NCBI GenBank assembly: GCA_947588845.1
Contig: CANQAR010000023.1
Span: 1 to 42,342, forward strand
Direction: 5' to 3'
Length of the DNA stretch: 42,342 nt
Source of the DNA: an uncultured Lachnospiraceae bacterium
GTDB taxonomy: Bacteria > Bacillota > Clostridia > Lachnospirales > Lachnospiraceae
Part shown: positions 24,716-32,541 of the stretch, piece after piece
How the letters are laid out: every line of letters begins with the position of its first letter
How positions within the stretch are numbered: the first letter of the stretch is position 1
Notes under the pieces: generated by a model
Database searches by the model: none
What the model saw: only the letters and a program-made list of their open reading frames with translations
Told to the model about the DNA's origin: nothing
Position numbers and translations under genes: made by a program

Positions 24716-25768
24716 ATGCGTTTCATGCATATAGCCGACGTACATCTCGGGGCTGCTCCGGATGCGGGTTTTGCCTGGGCGAAGGACAGGGGCCGGGAGA
24801 TCTGGGAGAGTTTCCGCAGATGTATCGGGGAGGCAAATGAAAAAAAGGTGGATCTTCTGCTGATCGCGGGAGATCTGTTTCACCGGCAGCCGACGGTGCA
24901 GGAGCTGAAAGAGGTCAATTATCTGTTTTCCACGCTGAAAAAAACACTGGTTGTTCTGATTGCCGGCAATCATGATTATCTGAAATCTTCCTCCCCGTAC
25001 CAGAGTTTCCGCTGGGGGAAAAACGTGGTCTGTCTGTTTTCACAGGAATGCGAGAAAGTACGTTTTCCGGATCTGAAGACGGAAGTTTATGGACTGAGTT
25101 ATCACCAGCAGGAGATCACGGAACCGCTTTACGACAGCATCCATCCGGACAAAACGGATTATTTCAGGATTCTGCTTGCCCACGGAGGCGACGCGAATCA
25201 CATTCCGATCTCGAAGGAGGCGCTGGAGGAGTCAGGATTTGACTACGTTGCGCTGGGACATATCCACAAGCCGCAGGAACTGATTCCGGGATTTGCGCGC
25301 TTTGCCGGAGCCCTGGAACCGATCGACTGCAATGATGTCGGACCGCATGGCTACATACTGGGAGAGGTGCAGCACAGGAAGCTGAAGCTGTCTTTTGTTG
25401 AACTGTGTTCCCGGATGTACCTTCACAGGGATGTGGAAGTTACGGAGGAGGATACGGTATATTCGCTTCGTGAAAAGATATCCGGCCTGATTTTTAAGGA
25501 AGGTCAGCAGAATATGTATAAGATCAGGCTTGTCGGGCAGAAATCTCCGCGGCTGATTCCCGACATACGCGAGTACAAAAAATGCGGAAGGGTTGTGGAC
25601 GTCGAGGACAGGACGACGCCGGCGCTTCACGTTGAGGAGCTGAGGGAGCAGTACCGCGGACAGCTGATCGGAAATTTTATCGAGAGTTTTGGGGAAGAGC
25701 CGCGCGGGATTGTGGAGGAGAAGGCGCTGCAGTACGGGCTGGAGGCCCTGCTTTACGGGAAATTATGA
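24716..25768 (+). CDS. SbcD/YhaO-type metallophosphoesterase (DNA repair exonuclease family)
   Basis: The 350-residue protein has all five metallophosphoesterase motifs: HIADVHLGA (5-13), IAGDLFHR (55-62), GNHDY (84-88), LLAHGGD near 155 and LGHIHKP near 181. These bind the two metal ions. The C-terminal third is the small capping domain seen in YhaO/SbcD relatives. The next gene is a YhaN-like ATPase about 75 bases on, so the pair is the nuclease and ATPase of an SbcCD/Mre11-Rad50-like complex acting on DNA ends. The ATG at 24716 follows GGAGGGAGACGC. The family is certain; substrate preference is not. Confidence 0.93.
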   Translation: MRFMHIADVHLGAAPDAGFAWAKDRGREIWESFRRCIGEANEKKVDLLLIAGDLFHRQPTVQELKEVNYLFSTLKKTLVVLIAGNHDYLKSSSPYQSFRWGKNVVCLFSQECEKVRFPDLKTEVYGLSYHQQEITEPLYDSIHPDKTDYFRILLAHGGDANHIPISKEALEESGFDYVALGHIHKPQELIPGFARFAGALEPIDCNDVGPHGYILGEVQHRKLKLSFVELCSRMYLHRDVEVTEEDTVYSLREKISGLIFKEGQQNMYKIRLVGQKSPRLIPDIREYKKCGRVVDVEDRTTPALHVEELREQYRGQLIGNFIESFGEEPRGIVEEKALQYGLEALLYGKL

Positions 25769-25844
25769 GGCGGAAAGTCACGAAAAAACGCCTCCTGCCC
25801 GATTCTGCAGAACAGGCAGAAGTGTTGGCGGATGGGAGAGATTC

Positions 25845-27347
25845 ATGGAAATAAAGGAATTATATCTGGAGCATTACGGGAAATTCAGGGATCACCGGAT
25901 CGCGCTGCAGCCGGGGGTCAATATTATATATGGCAGGAACGAGACAGGGAAGACTACGATTCACTCTTTTATCCGCGCGATGTTTTTCGGACTGGAGAGA
26001 GGAAGGGGCCGGCAGGCGAGGCTGGATGAGTACAGCCTGCGTCAGCCGCGGGATAATCTCTCCAGCTTTGCCGGGAGCATGACATTGCTTGAAGACGGGG
26101 AGACGTACCAGATCAGCCGGAATTTCAGCCGGGAGCAGCAGTCCTGCACGGTGGTCTGCCAGTCGCAGACTGCGGAGGCCGGGGACGGACAGGAAGTGAT
26201 AAGGCGGCTTTTGGGAGAGATGAGCGAGGCGGCTTTCTGCAATACGCTCTTTGTCCGGCAGGCCCGCATGGAGACGGATGAGGCTCTGATGGAGGAGCTG
26301 CGCGGGTTTATGGTGAATTATGACCAGTCGCTTGATCTGCAGACAGACGTTTCGAAGGCGCTGCAGAGTCTTCAGAAGAAAAAGAAACAGTTTGCCCAGA
26401 AGAAGAAGGCGGAGGAACAGCTGCTTGAAGAAAAGATCGGACGCCGGCAGGCGGAGGCGGATTACGTGCGCAGGGAGATCGATTCTCTGAAAGAGAAGGA
26501 AGAAGAACTGCTCAAACGTCCGCCTGAGCAGTTCCGGCGGGAAGAGCCGGAGGCCAGAGACCGGGAAAATGCGGAGGAAGAGGATAAGGGCAGAAACTAC
26601 AGGGTCATGACGGAAGCGCTTCTGGTGGCGGCGGCCCTGCTTGCGTTTGCGATGGCATGGCTGTTTCGTGTGCCGCAGCTGCGTATCTTTCTCTGTACGT
26701 TTGCCTTTCTGTTTCTTGCGCTTCTGTTTCCGGTACACAGGCTTTTGTCAGGGGATGACGAGGAGGAACAGGAGGACTGGCTGGAAGAGAAAGAGCGGCA
26801 GCTTGAAACAGTCAGGGAGCAGCTTGAAAGTCAGGAGGACAAGTACCGGCAGCTGCAGAGCGATCTGGAACTGCTTTACCAGAACCATATGAAGCTCGAG
26901 GGAAGCGCGCTTGAGATCGAGGCGCTGAATCTGGCAATCAGCCGGATTACCGGGCTTTCTTCTTCCATTTTCCAGGAGTCCGGCGGCGATCTGGCCCGGA
27001 AAACGTCGGAGATACTTACCCTGATCACCGGCGGCAGGTACACAAGAGTGTCGCTGAACGATTCGATGGAGATCCAGGTGCAGTCGAAGGACAGAATGCT
27101 GAAGCTGTATGAACTGAGCTTTGGAACAATGCAGCAGGTTTATTTTGCGCTGCGCGCCGCGGCGGGGGAGCTGTTTGCGAAGGGGAAAAAACTTCCGCTG
27201 ATCCTCGATGAGCCGTTTGCGATGTACGACGACGTGCGGCTTGCGGCCGCGCTGAAGTGGCTGTACCGCAGCGGCCGCCAGGTGATCCTTTTTACCTGCC
27301 AGGACAGAGAGCGCAGGATCCTGGAAGAGATAAAAGCCGGGGATTAA
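25845..27347 (+). CDS. YhaN-like SMC/AAA ATPase, partner of the SbcD-like nuclease
   Basis: The 500-residue protein is a shortened Rad50/SbcC relative. The Walker [10 protein letters not shown] lies at 30-38. A coiled coil rich in Glu, Gln and Lys runs about 165-235. Two adjacent hydrophobic segments lie near 255-300 ([17 protein letters not shown] and [17 protein letters not shown]). A second coiled coil follows, and then the signature/Walker B block ([18 protein letters not shown] and [14 protein letters not shown]). The membrane hairpin in mid-arm is also known from YhaN. A longer upstream frame to 25689 overlaps the nuclease gene and is rejected; ATG 25845 has GGGAGA eight bases ahead. 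The pair probably forms a membrane-linked end-processing complex. Confidence 0.92.
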   Translation: MEIKELYLEHYGKFRDHRIALQPGVNIIYGRNETGKTTIHSFIRAMFFGLERGRGRQARLDEYSLRQPRDNLSSFAGSMTLLEDGETYQISRNFSREQQSCTVVCQSQTAEAGDGQEVIRRLLGEMSEAAFCNTLFVRQARMETDEALMEELRGFMVNYDQSLDLQTDVSKALQSLQKKKKQFAQKKKAEEQLLEEKIGRRQAEADYVRREIDSLKEKEEELLKRPPEQFRREEPEARDRENAEEEDKGRNYRVMTEALLVAAALLAFAMAWLFRVPQLRIFLCTFAFLFLALLFPVHRLLSGDDEEEQEDWLEEKERQLETVREQLESQEDKYRQLQSDLELLYQNHMKLEGSALEIEALNLAISRITGLSSSIFQESGGDLARKTSEILTLITGGRYTRVSLNDSMEIQVQSKDRMLKLYELSFGTMQQVYFALRAAAGELFAKGKKLPLILDEPFAMYDDVRLAAALKWLYRSGRQVILFTCQDRERRILEEIKAGD

Positions 27348-27357
27348 GGAGGAATTT

Positions 27358-28191
27358 ATGTCAGAACACGTATATCTGGGATGCCATCTTTCTTCCGCGA
27401 AAGGATTTCTGCACATGGGAAAAGAGGCGGTCTCGATCGGGGCGGACACGTTTCAGTTTTTCACGCGGAATCCCAGGGGGAGCAGGGCGAAGGAGATCAA
27501 GGAAAGCGATGTGGAAGCGTATCTGGCGTACGCCGCGGAGCACGGCATTGGCACGATCGTGGCACATGCTCCGTACACGCTGAATCCGTGCTCGGCGGAT
27601 GAGCATACGAGAGAGTTTGCGCGGATGACGATGAAGGATGATCTGAGACGTATGGAATATCTTCCGGGCAACGTCTATAATTTTCATCCGGGAAGCCATG
27701 TGGGACAGGGAATTGAGCGGGGGATTGAGCTGATCGCCGCTATGCTGAATGAGATTCTGACGCCGGAGCAGCATACGACCGTGCTGCTTGAGACCATGTC
27801 GGGAAAGGGAAGCGAGGTGGGCAGCCGTTTTGAAGAGCTGGCCGCGATTCTGGAGCGGGTAGAACTGAAAGAACACGTGGGCGTATGCCTTGATACCTGC
27901 CATGTCTACGACGCGGGCTATGACATTGCGGGGCATCTGGATAATGTACTTGATGAGTTTGATCAGGTGATCGGGCTGGAACGTCTGCGGGCCGTTCATG
28001 TCAATGACAGCAAAAATCCGTTCGCGAGTCATAAGGACCGGCATGAGAAGATCGGACAGGGGGCGCTGGGATTCGACGCGCTCTATCGCGTTGTTCATCA
28101 TCCGCGGCTTTCCCATCTGCCGTTCTGCCTGGAAACTCCGAATGAACTGCCAGGCTATGCCGAAGAAATACGGATGCTGCGCGGGATTTAG
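27358..28191 (+). CDS. nfo: Endonuclease IV (AP endonuclease)
   Basis: The 277-residue TIM-barrel enzyme cuts the backbone 5' of abasic sites using three zinc ions. All family signatures are visible: [10 protein letters not shown] (7-16), [10 protein letters not shown] near 65, [11 protein letters not shown] near 106, [13 protein letters not shown] near 143, [14 protein letters not shown] near 176, [20 protein letters not shown] near 216 and FCLETPNE near 260. Length is normal. The ATG at 27358 has AAGGAGG seven bases upstream and follows the YhaN-like gene after only ten bases, so all three repair genes are likely one operon. A bidirectional terminator follows. Confidence 0.97.
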   Translation: MSEHVYLGCHLSSAKGFLHMGKEAVSIGADTFQFFTRNPRGSRAKEIKESDVEAYLAYAAEHGIGTIVAHAPYTLNPCSADEHTREFARMTMKDDLRRMEYLPGNVYNFHPGSHVGQGIERGIELIAAMLNEILTPEQHTTVLLETMSGKGSEVGSRFEELAAILERVELKEHVGVCLDTCHVYDAGYDIAGHLDNVLDEFDQVIGLERLRAVHVNDSKNPFASHKDRHEKIGQGALGFDALYRVVHHPRLSHLPFCLETPNELPGYAEEIRMLRGI

Positions 28192-28203
28192 CCGAAAATA
28201 AAG

Positions 28204-28248
28204 CGCCTCCGGACAGGAGCTGAAAAAATATCCGTCCGGAGGTGTTTT
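28204..28248. terminator. Bidirectional terminator between nfo and the PRPP synthetase gene
   Basis: CGCCTCCGGAC (from 28204) pairs with GTCCGGAGGTG (28234-28244), followed by five T residues. On the minus strand CTTTATTTT follows the stem, so it can serve both convergent genes. Confidence 0.88.
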
Positions 28249-28257
28249 TGCTGTCTT

Positions 28258-28300
28258 ATGCGCAGGCCCGCACATGGAAATCAGCTGCTGGCGCAGGCCC
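28258..28300 (+). repeat. Dispersed palindromic repeat, copy R4
   Basis: TATGCGCAGGCCCGCACATG followed by GAAATCAGCTGCTGGCGCAGG. It is the first module without the second, located between convergent genes next to the terminator. Confidence 0.75.
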
Positions 28301-28307
28301 TATCCTT

Positions 28308-29483
28308 TTATCTCTGCTTTTTCTTTTTAAGGAAGTTATTGATGCGCGCGGTCGGATTCAGCAGATCGCTGACGGAACCGTCGTGATTCAGCGTGTCGAT
28401 CAGAAGCGCGATATATTTGCTCAGATCGCAGCCGGTGTAGTAAGGTTTCTGCAGGAGCTCCGGCGACTGGTAGACAAGATTCGTCGTGAGCAGCGCGTAG
28501 AACTGTCCCTGCATGTAGGCCTTGTCAAATTTTTCCAGTCCGTTTGTGAACAGGCCGAAGGTCGAGCAGAGGAAAATGCGGTCGGCTTTGCGCTCTTTGA
28601 GTTCCAGAGCGACTTCCAGCATACTGTCGCCGGATGAGATCATATCATCGAGGATCACGACATCCTTCCCTGTGACGTCCGCTCCCAGGAACTCGTGCGC
28701 AACGATAGGATTCCTTCCATTTACGATGTGCGTGTAGTCCCGCCGCTTGTAAAACATGCCCATATCGACGCCGAGCACGTTTGCCATGTAGATCGCGCGT
28801 CCCGCCGCGCCTTCATCCGGGCTGATGATCATCAGCCTCTCCGGAGATATCTCCAGATCCGGAGCCGCGCGGAACAGCCCTTTGATGAACTGATAGACCG
28901 GCTGAATCGTTTCGAAGCCGTGGAGCGGAATCGCGTTCTGAACCCTCGGATCGTGGGCGTCGAAGGTGAGAATGTTGTCGACTCCCATTTTTTCCAGCTC
29001 CTGGAGAGCAAGCGCGCAGTCGAGCGACTCACGGCCGTTGCGCTTATGCTGGCGGCTTTCGTACAGGTACGGCATGATGACGTTGATCCGCCGCGCCTTG
29101 CCTCCGACAGCCGCGATAATACGTTTCAAATCCTGAAAATGATCGTCAGGCGACATGTGGTTCGTGTGTCCGAACAGCGAATAGGTCAGGCTGTAGTTAC
29201 AGACGTCTACCAGAATAAAAAGATCGTCGCCGCGGACCGAATCGTTGATCAGCCCCTTCGCCTCCCCGGATCCGAAACGAGGCACCCTCGTGTCGATCAG
29301 GTAGGTATCCCTGGAGTAGGTCTGAAGAAGGGGGTTTCCTTTGTGTTCATGTTCACGTTCTCTGCGCCACTCCACAATATGGGCATCAATTTTTTTCCCA
29401 AGAGTCTCGCAGCTTTCCAGCGCAATAATGCCCAGCTCACCAACAGGAATTGTCTCAAGATTTCGTTCGAATGCAGATTGCAT
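28308..29483 (-). CDS. prs: Ribose-phosphate pyrophosphokinase, long form
   Basis: The 391-residue protein makes PRPP from ribose-5-phosphate and ATP. The PRPP-binding loop DVVILDDMISSGDS is near 265-278. Upstream are NVIMPYLYESRQHKRNGRES, the flexible-loop equivalent of bacterial Prs 'PYfgyaRqdrk', and LTFDAHDPRVQNA, matching 'tvDlHa.qi'. IISPDEGAAGRAIYMANVLG is the 'vvsPD.Gg..rA..lA' block. It is about 75 residues longer than the classic enzyme, with an extended N-terminus and insert, a form I associate with Clostridia; the classic regulatory ATP site may differ. The ATG at 29483 is preceded by GGAGGAT. PRPP feeds the purine pathway served by purL. Confidence 0.88.
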   Translation of the reverse strand: MQSAFERNLETIPVGELGIIALESCETLGKKIDAHIVEWRREREHEHKGNPLLQTYSRDTYLIDTRVPRFGSGEAKGLINDSVRGDDLFILVDVCNYSLTYSLFGHTNHMSPDDHFQDLKRIIAAVGGKARRINVIMPYLYESRQHKRNGRESLDCALALQELEKMGVDNILTFDAHDPRVQNAIPLHGFETIQPVYQFIKGLFRAAPDLEISPERLMIISPDEGAAGRAIYMANVLGVDMGMFYKRRDYTHIVNGRNPIVAHEFLGADVTGKDVVILDDMISSGDSMLEVALELKERKADRIFLCSTFGLFTNGLEKFDKAYMQGQFYALLTTNLVYQSPELLQKPYYTGCDLSKYIALLIDTLNHDGSVSDLLNPTARINNFLKKKKQR

Positions 29484-29588
29484 ACAGTAATCCTCCGTAA
29501 AAATCGGCAGGTAGCACTGCCTGAAACTGGTTGTTTTCAGAATAATTAAACTGCCGGATCTGTATTACTATAAAAAATCTATAATTCA

Positions 29589-29616
29589 ATTCTATCATAA
29601 ATCGGTCGTCGGTCAA
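29589..29616 (-). promoter_or_regulatory. Promoter of the PRPP synthetase gene
   Basis: On the minus strand TTGACC, a 16-base spacer and TAGAAT, the latter preceded by TGA as an extended -10. The rest of the 29484-29689 gap holds only a weak AACCAG/CTGGTT stem (29640-29663). Confidence 0.7.
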
Positions 29617-29689
29617 GTATCGGATTGTATTTATTTCAATAACCAGTCACGAACGCTGGTTTGCCGCACAATTTATCTGCGCAGGCGGA

Positions 29690-30877
29690 TCAGCCGTTTT
29701 TCAGTTTTTTCTGGATCCGGATATCATCCCCGATCAGCTTCAGCATGGTGTAGGAGCTCGATATTCGGGAGAATACCCGCTCGGAGTAGGTGTCCGCGAA
29801 GGTCCCGAGCGCGAGGTTGGTCGAGATCAGCGTGCTTTTGCGCCGCAGGATCCGCTCATTCAGGATAAGGAACAGCTGCGAGGAAACAAAAGAGTTTGTC
29901 AGTTCTGTCCCCAGATCGTCGATGATCAGAAAATCACAGTCAAAAATATGGTGTTCCAGTTCTTCCGGCAGTTCGCCGCTGCTTTTGCCGAAGGTCGCGT
30001 CCGCGAACAGCTCAAACAGACGGAAAGCCGAGAAATAGATCACAGAATGCGTCGTGTCAAGAAGCTCCCGAGCGATGCAGTGCGAGAGAAAGGTCTTTCC
30101 GAGCCCGGTATCTCCGTACAGAAACAGATTTTCAAAGGAAGTATCAAAAGTTTTCACGAATCTCCTGCATTCGTCAAGCGCGCGCCGGGCGGTCTGCTTT
30201 GCGTTCAGCCCCGTCACGCGGTCGACGATGCCGGTTGAATAGTAATCGAGAGAAAATCTGGAAAAATTTTCCGTGTCCAGAAATTCTCTCAGGTTTGACT
30301 GCGTGTAGAGAAGATCAATGATCGCCTGCCGGAAACAGTGGCATTTCTGCGTCCCGATGTAGCCGGTATCCTGGCAGTCGGGACAGCGAAAGTGCGGTTC
30401 CAGATAATCTCTGGGGTAGCCTGCGGATACGAGCAGGGCTGTTTTCTGCGCGGACAGGCGGCGGATGTGGGCGCGCAGCGCTTCCACGGACGGTTTTCCG
30501 GTCTTTCTGTCAAGCCAGACGGCAGAAGCATTCCGCTCCGCCGCATCCGGTCCGTTTTCGGAGATGTCCGTTCCTGCCGGATCTGGTTTTCTGCCGGAAG
30601 TATTCCGCTCCGCCGCATCCGATCCGTATCCGGAGATGTCCGTTCCTGCCGGATCTGATTTTCTGCCGGAAATACCCCGTCCCGGTGTGGCCGGGGATTC
30701 CAGCATGGCCCGTGCGCAGGCAGTGCTGGCGGAAGCAATCTCCCTGTCAAGCCGGGAGAATTCAGGAAGACGGTCATAAATTTCCCGGCGGCGGTCCACC
30801 AGCTGCTGCCGGTTGGCGAGCTGCTGCCGCTCGTAGCCGCGCATGATCATGTTATATTGCGAATTGGTTATTCCCAT
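29690..30877 (-). CDS. dnaC: DnaC/DnaI-type helicase loader (IstB-like ATPase)
   Basis: The 395-residue AAA+ ATPase loads the replicative helicase. A basic N-terminal helicase-binding region (1-60) precedes the insert described below. A zinc-binding knot (FRCPDCQDTGYIGTQKCHCF, Cys-x2-Cys and Cys-x-Cys) lies near 165-184. The AAA+ core has Walker A LYGDTGLGKTFLSHC near 254, Walker B DFLIIDDLGTE near 318 and the sensor STNL near 354. It follows dnaD by 17 bases on the same strand, the usual operon order. Unusual are residues 69-116, two nearly identical 24-residue repeats (GRKSDPAGTDISG..DAAERN) that loaders normally lack. ATG 30877 is supported by a GAGGACAAAATGGG context. Confidence 0.92.
   Translation of the reverse strand: MGITNSQYNMIMRGYERQQLANRQQLVDRRREIYDRLPEFSRLDREIASASTACARAMLESPATPGRGISGRKSDPAGTDISGYGSDAAERNTSGRKPDPAGTDISENGPDAAERNASAVWLDRKTGKPSVEALRAHIRRLSAQKTALLVSAGYPRDYLEPHFRCPDCQDTGYIGTQKCHCFRQAIIDLLYTQSNLREFLDTENFSRFSLDYYSTGIVDRVTGLNAKQTARRALDECRRFVKTFDTSFENLFLYGDTGLGKTFLSHCIARELLDTTHSVIYFSAFRLFELFADATFGKSSGELPEELEHHIFDCDFLIIDDLGTELTNSFVSSQLFLILNERILRRKSTLISTNLALGTFADTYSERVFSRISSSYTMLKLIGDDIRIQKKLKNG
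30530..30673 (-). repeat. 72-bp direct repeat inside dnaC
   Basis: 30530-30601 and 30602-30673 are two tandem copies of 72 bases that differ at only a few positions. Both are in frame and encode 24 residues each, so the gene remains intact. The near identity points to a recent duplication. Confidence 0.92.
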
Positions 30878-30894
30878 TTTGTCCTCACATTTTC

Positions 30895-31923
30895 TCAGGA
30901 ATTCAGAAGCTGCCGTTCAAGCTGGCCGTAGTCGTATTCCCTCTGATTGAAATTATTGAAGCGGTTGCTGCTGCCGGCTCTGGTCTGCGGCGGCTGCTGC
31001 CGCTGCGGGCGGTCCTTCTGTTCCGCCTGGCGTTTCTTGTCGAGCGCTATGATATCGGCAGCTGTCCGGACTCCCTGCTTTTTCCACTGCTCCAGAATCT
31101 TGTTCGCGTACTGGAAGTTCGGCTGATGTGTCTGGCGGATCGTGCGGTGGCAGGCCTCCAGAATAATATCGAGAGAATACCCCAGTTCGTTGATCCAGTA
31201 GGACATGGTCTTGAGCTCCGGGGCGGCGGGATTCCGTCCCTTGATGCCGAAAGCGTTCATGATTGAAAAATAGTTTTTGTTGTACAGATTTGTCTCTTCT
31301 CTTGCCTGCGAGACGGTTGTGATTCCCGCTTCCGCCCAGGCAAGCGCCACTTTCCGCATGTAGTGGCGGCTGGCGGATCCTTTGGAGATACAGTATTCCA
31401 GCAGGTACTCGATCAGATCGGCCGAAAAATGCAGCGAGTCATAATAGTACAGAAGATCTTCCTGCTCGGATGAGGAAAGAGGACGCTGAAGATACTGTTC
31501 CGCGACAAAAAAAAGCTGGCGGATATCTGCGTTTTCTCTGAGCGCGTCCATCCGCTCACGGTTTGGAGCCAGGGGCTGCCGGGCCTCCGTCTGCTTTGCA
31601 GAAGCGGCGGGAACAGAAGAAGGAGCGGAACCGGAACACGCGGGGTCGCCGAAAGTGATGTCCTGGATTGTGCCGTCGGGCGCGCAGTTCATCTGCAGAA
31701 GATTTACTTTTTCCCAGTAGGCCAGTGCACGGCGCAGATCCTTCTCTGTATATTCCAGCGCGTCCGCGACAGAGGAGAGCGTCAGCTCCATATTTCCTCC
31801 CGCGCAGCGCAGGAGATAGAGATAAACTTTGACGTATTCCCCGTTTGCCTGCAGCATATAGTGGTCAATAAAGGTATTCTGAACCAGGGTAGCTCCGGAG
31901 GGAGCAGTCGTATGTAGTCTCAT
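30895..31923 (-). CDS. dnaD: DnaD-domain replication initiation protein
   Basis: The 342-residue protein has an N-terminal winged helix (NTFIDHYMLQANGEYVKVYLY, then LSSVADALEYTEKDLRRALA) and two C-terminal DnaD/DnaB_2 repeats. The first reads YLQRPLSSSEQEDLLYYYDS then LHFSADLIEYLLEYC, and the second SYWINELGYSLDIILEACHR then KILEQWKKQGVRTA. The end is a Gln/Arg-rich tail with FNNFNQREYDY, as often seen. DnaD helps remodel DNA at origins and recruits the loader and helicase. The ATG at 31923 has GGGAGG seven bases upstream. Upstream are an extended -10 promoter and a DnaA-box cluster. Identification is secure. Confidence 0.95.
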   Translation of the reverse strand: MRLHTTAPSGATLVQNTFIDHYMLQANGEYVKVYLYLLRCAGGNMELTLSSVADALEYTEKDLRRALAYWEKVNLLQMNCAPDGTIQDITFGDPACSGSAPSSVPAASAKQTEARQPLAPNRERMDALRENADIRQLFFVAEQYLQRPLSSSEQEDLLYYYDSLHFSADLIEYLLEYCISKGSASRHYMRKVALAWAEAGITTVSQAREETNLYNKNYFSIMNAFGIKGRNPAAPELKTMSYWINELGYSLDIILEACHRTIRQTHQPNFQYANKILEQWKKQGVRTAADIIALDKKRQAEQKDRPQRQQPPQTRAGSSNRFNNFNQREYDYGQLERQLLNS

Positions 31924-32036
31924 GATCAGCCTCCCGATAAACTCTCATGCCCTGCGGTACAGGGCAGCGCCAGATAAAAAGTCGATAACTTTGTGCTTTG
32001 CGGTCATTCTCCTTTGTCCATGGACTCCAGACTATG

Positions 32037-32045
32037 AGTATAACA
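32037..32045 (-). promoter_or_regulatory. Extended -10 promoter of dnaD-dnaC
   Basis: On the minus strand TGTTATACT: a TATACT hexamer (32037-32042) with the TGN extension; the -35 is poor, as usual for extended -10 promoters. The leader of about 105 bases includes GCCCTG/CAGGGC and a possible 20-codon ORF (start about 32012) that ends before the dnaD ribosome site. Confidence 0.55.
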
Positions 32046-32098
32046 TATTCGGACGAAAAAGAGAACAGAATGTTTACTGAGAAAGACAGAAGCGCGGG

Positions 32099-32127
32099 CA
32101 TGGAAGCCTGGTAACAAGGCTTCCATG
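32099..32127. repeat. 11-bp inverted repeat next to the DnaA boxes
   Basis: CATGGAAGCCT (32099-32109) and AGGCTTCCATG (32117-32127) are exact complements. Neither strand has a T-run after it, so it is not a simple terminator. The first DnaA box starts on its last two bases. Confidence 0.7.
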
Positions 32128-32341
32128 TGGATAAGTGGATAAGAAGTTGACAATAAAAAGTCTGATACGCGTAAAATGGCGATAAGAAGGGAAGCGTGCC
32201 GGAATATTATGTAAATCAGGTTATCCACAGAGTAATCCACCGGGTGTGGAAAGAAAAATGTGTATAAGTATGTGGATAATGTGGATAACTTGGGGGATAA
32301 CTGTAGTTTCGGGAGGACAGAGAAGGATATTTGGTGGATAA
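32126..32341. promoter_or_regulatory. DnaA-box cluster upstream of dnaD-dnaC
   Basis: Perfect DnaA boxes (TTATCCACA or its complement TGTGGATAA) occur at 32126-32134, 32221-32229, 32271-32279 and 32280-32288. One-mismatch boxes occur at 32134-32142, 32259-32267 and 32333-32341, and several two-mismatch ones nearby (32245, 32292). All lie in a gene-free stretch about 85-300 bases upstream of the dnaD promoter. DnaA binds such boxes at origins and at regulatory or titration sites. No dnaA, dnaN or rpmH is in the window, so this is not placed like a standard oriC. The rest of the 31924-32541 gap holds the murC terminator and repeat R5. Confidence 0.85.
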
Positions 32342-32360
32342 GTGGGTAAGAAGCGGACAG

Positions 32361-32403
32361 AAAAAATCCTCCGGGCGGACGATCCGGCGTCCTTCCGGAG
32401 GAT
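32361..32403 (-). terminator. Terminator of murC
   Basis: On the minus strand ATCCTCCGGA pairs with CCGGAGGAT (arms 32395-32403 and 32366-32374), followed by TTTTTT (32361-32366). Confidence 0.85.
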
Positions 32404-32411
32404 ATCTGGTT

Positions 32412-32520
32412 CTATGCACAGGCCCACATGTGGAAATCAGCTGCTGGAGCAGCATGCGGGCCGCGCGGCGGGCAGGAGAAAAAAAGGCCTTCTCCCCTCA
32501 AGATTGAGGGGCAGGGGAGT
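32412..32520 (+). repeat. Dispersed palindromic repeat, copy R5
   Basis: CTATGCACAGGCCCACATGT is followed by GGAAATCAGCTGCTGGAGCAGC and GCGGGCCGCGCGG, then the second module GGCAGGAGAAAAAAAGG..CTTCTCCCC. Inner stem GCTGC-TGGA-GCAGC and outer stem GGCCC/GGGCC are both formed. It lies between murC and its terminator. Confidence 0.8.
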
Positions 32521-32541
32521 TGATATGCCGAAGGCATTTTT

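Noticed and set aside
31928-32014. 20-codon upstream ORF in the dnaD leader
   Set aside because: AAAGGAG is only about two bases from its ATG and the peptide is unremarkable; too weak to list as a gene.
32099-32350. Chromosomal origin oriC
   Set aside because: The DnaA boxes are real, but dnaA, dnaN, rpmH and a clear unwinding element are not seen, so I keep it as a regulatory or titration cluster.
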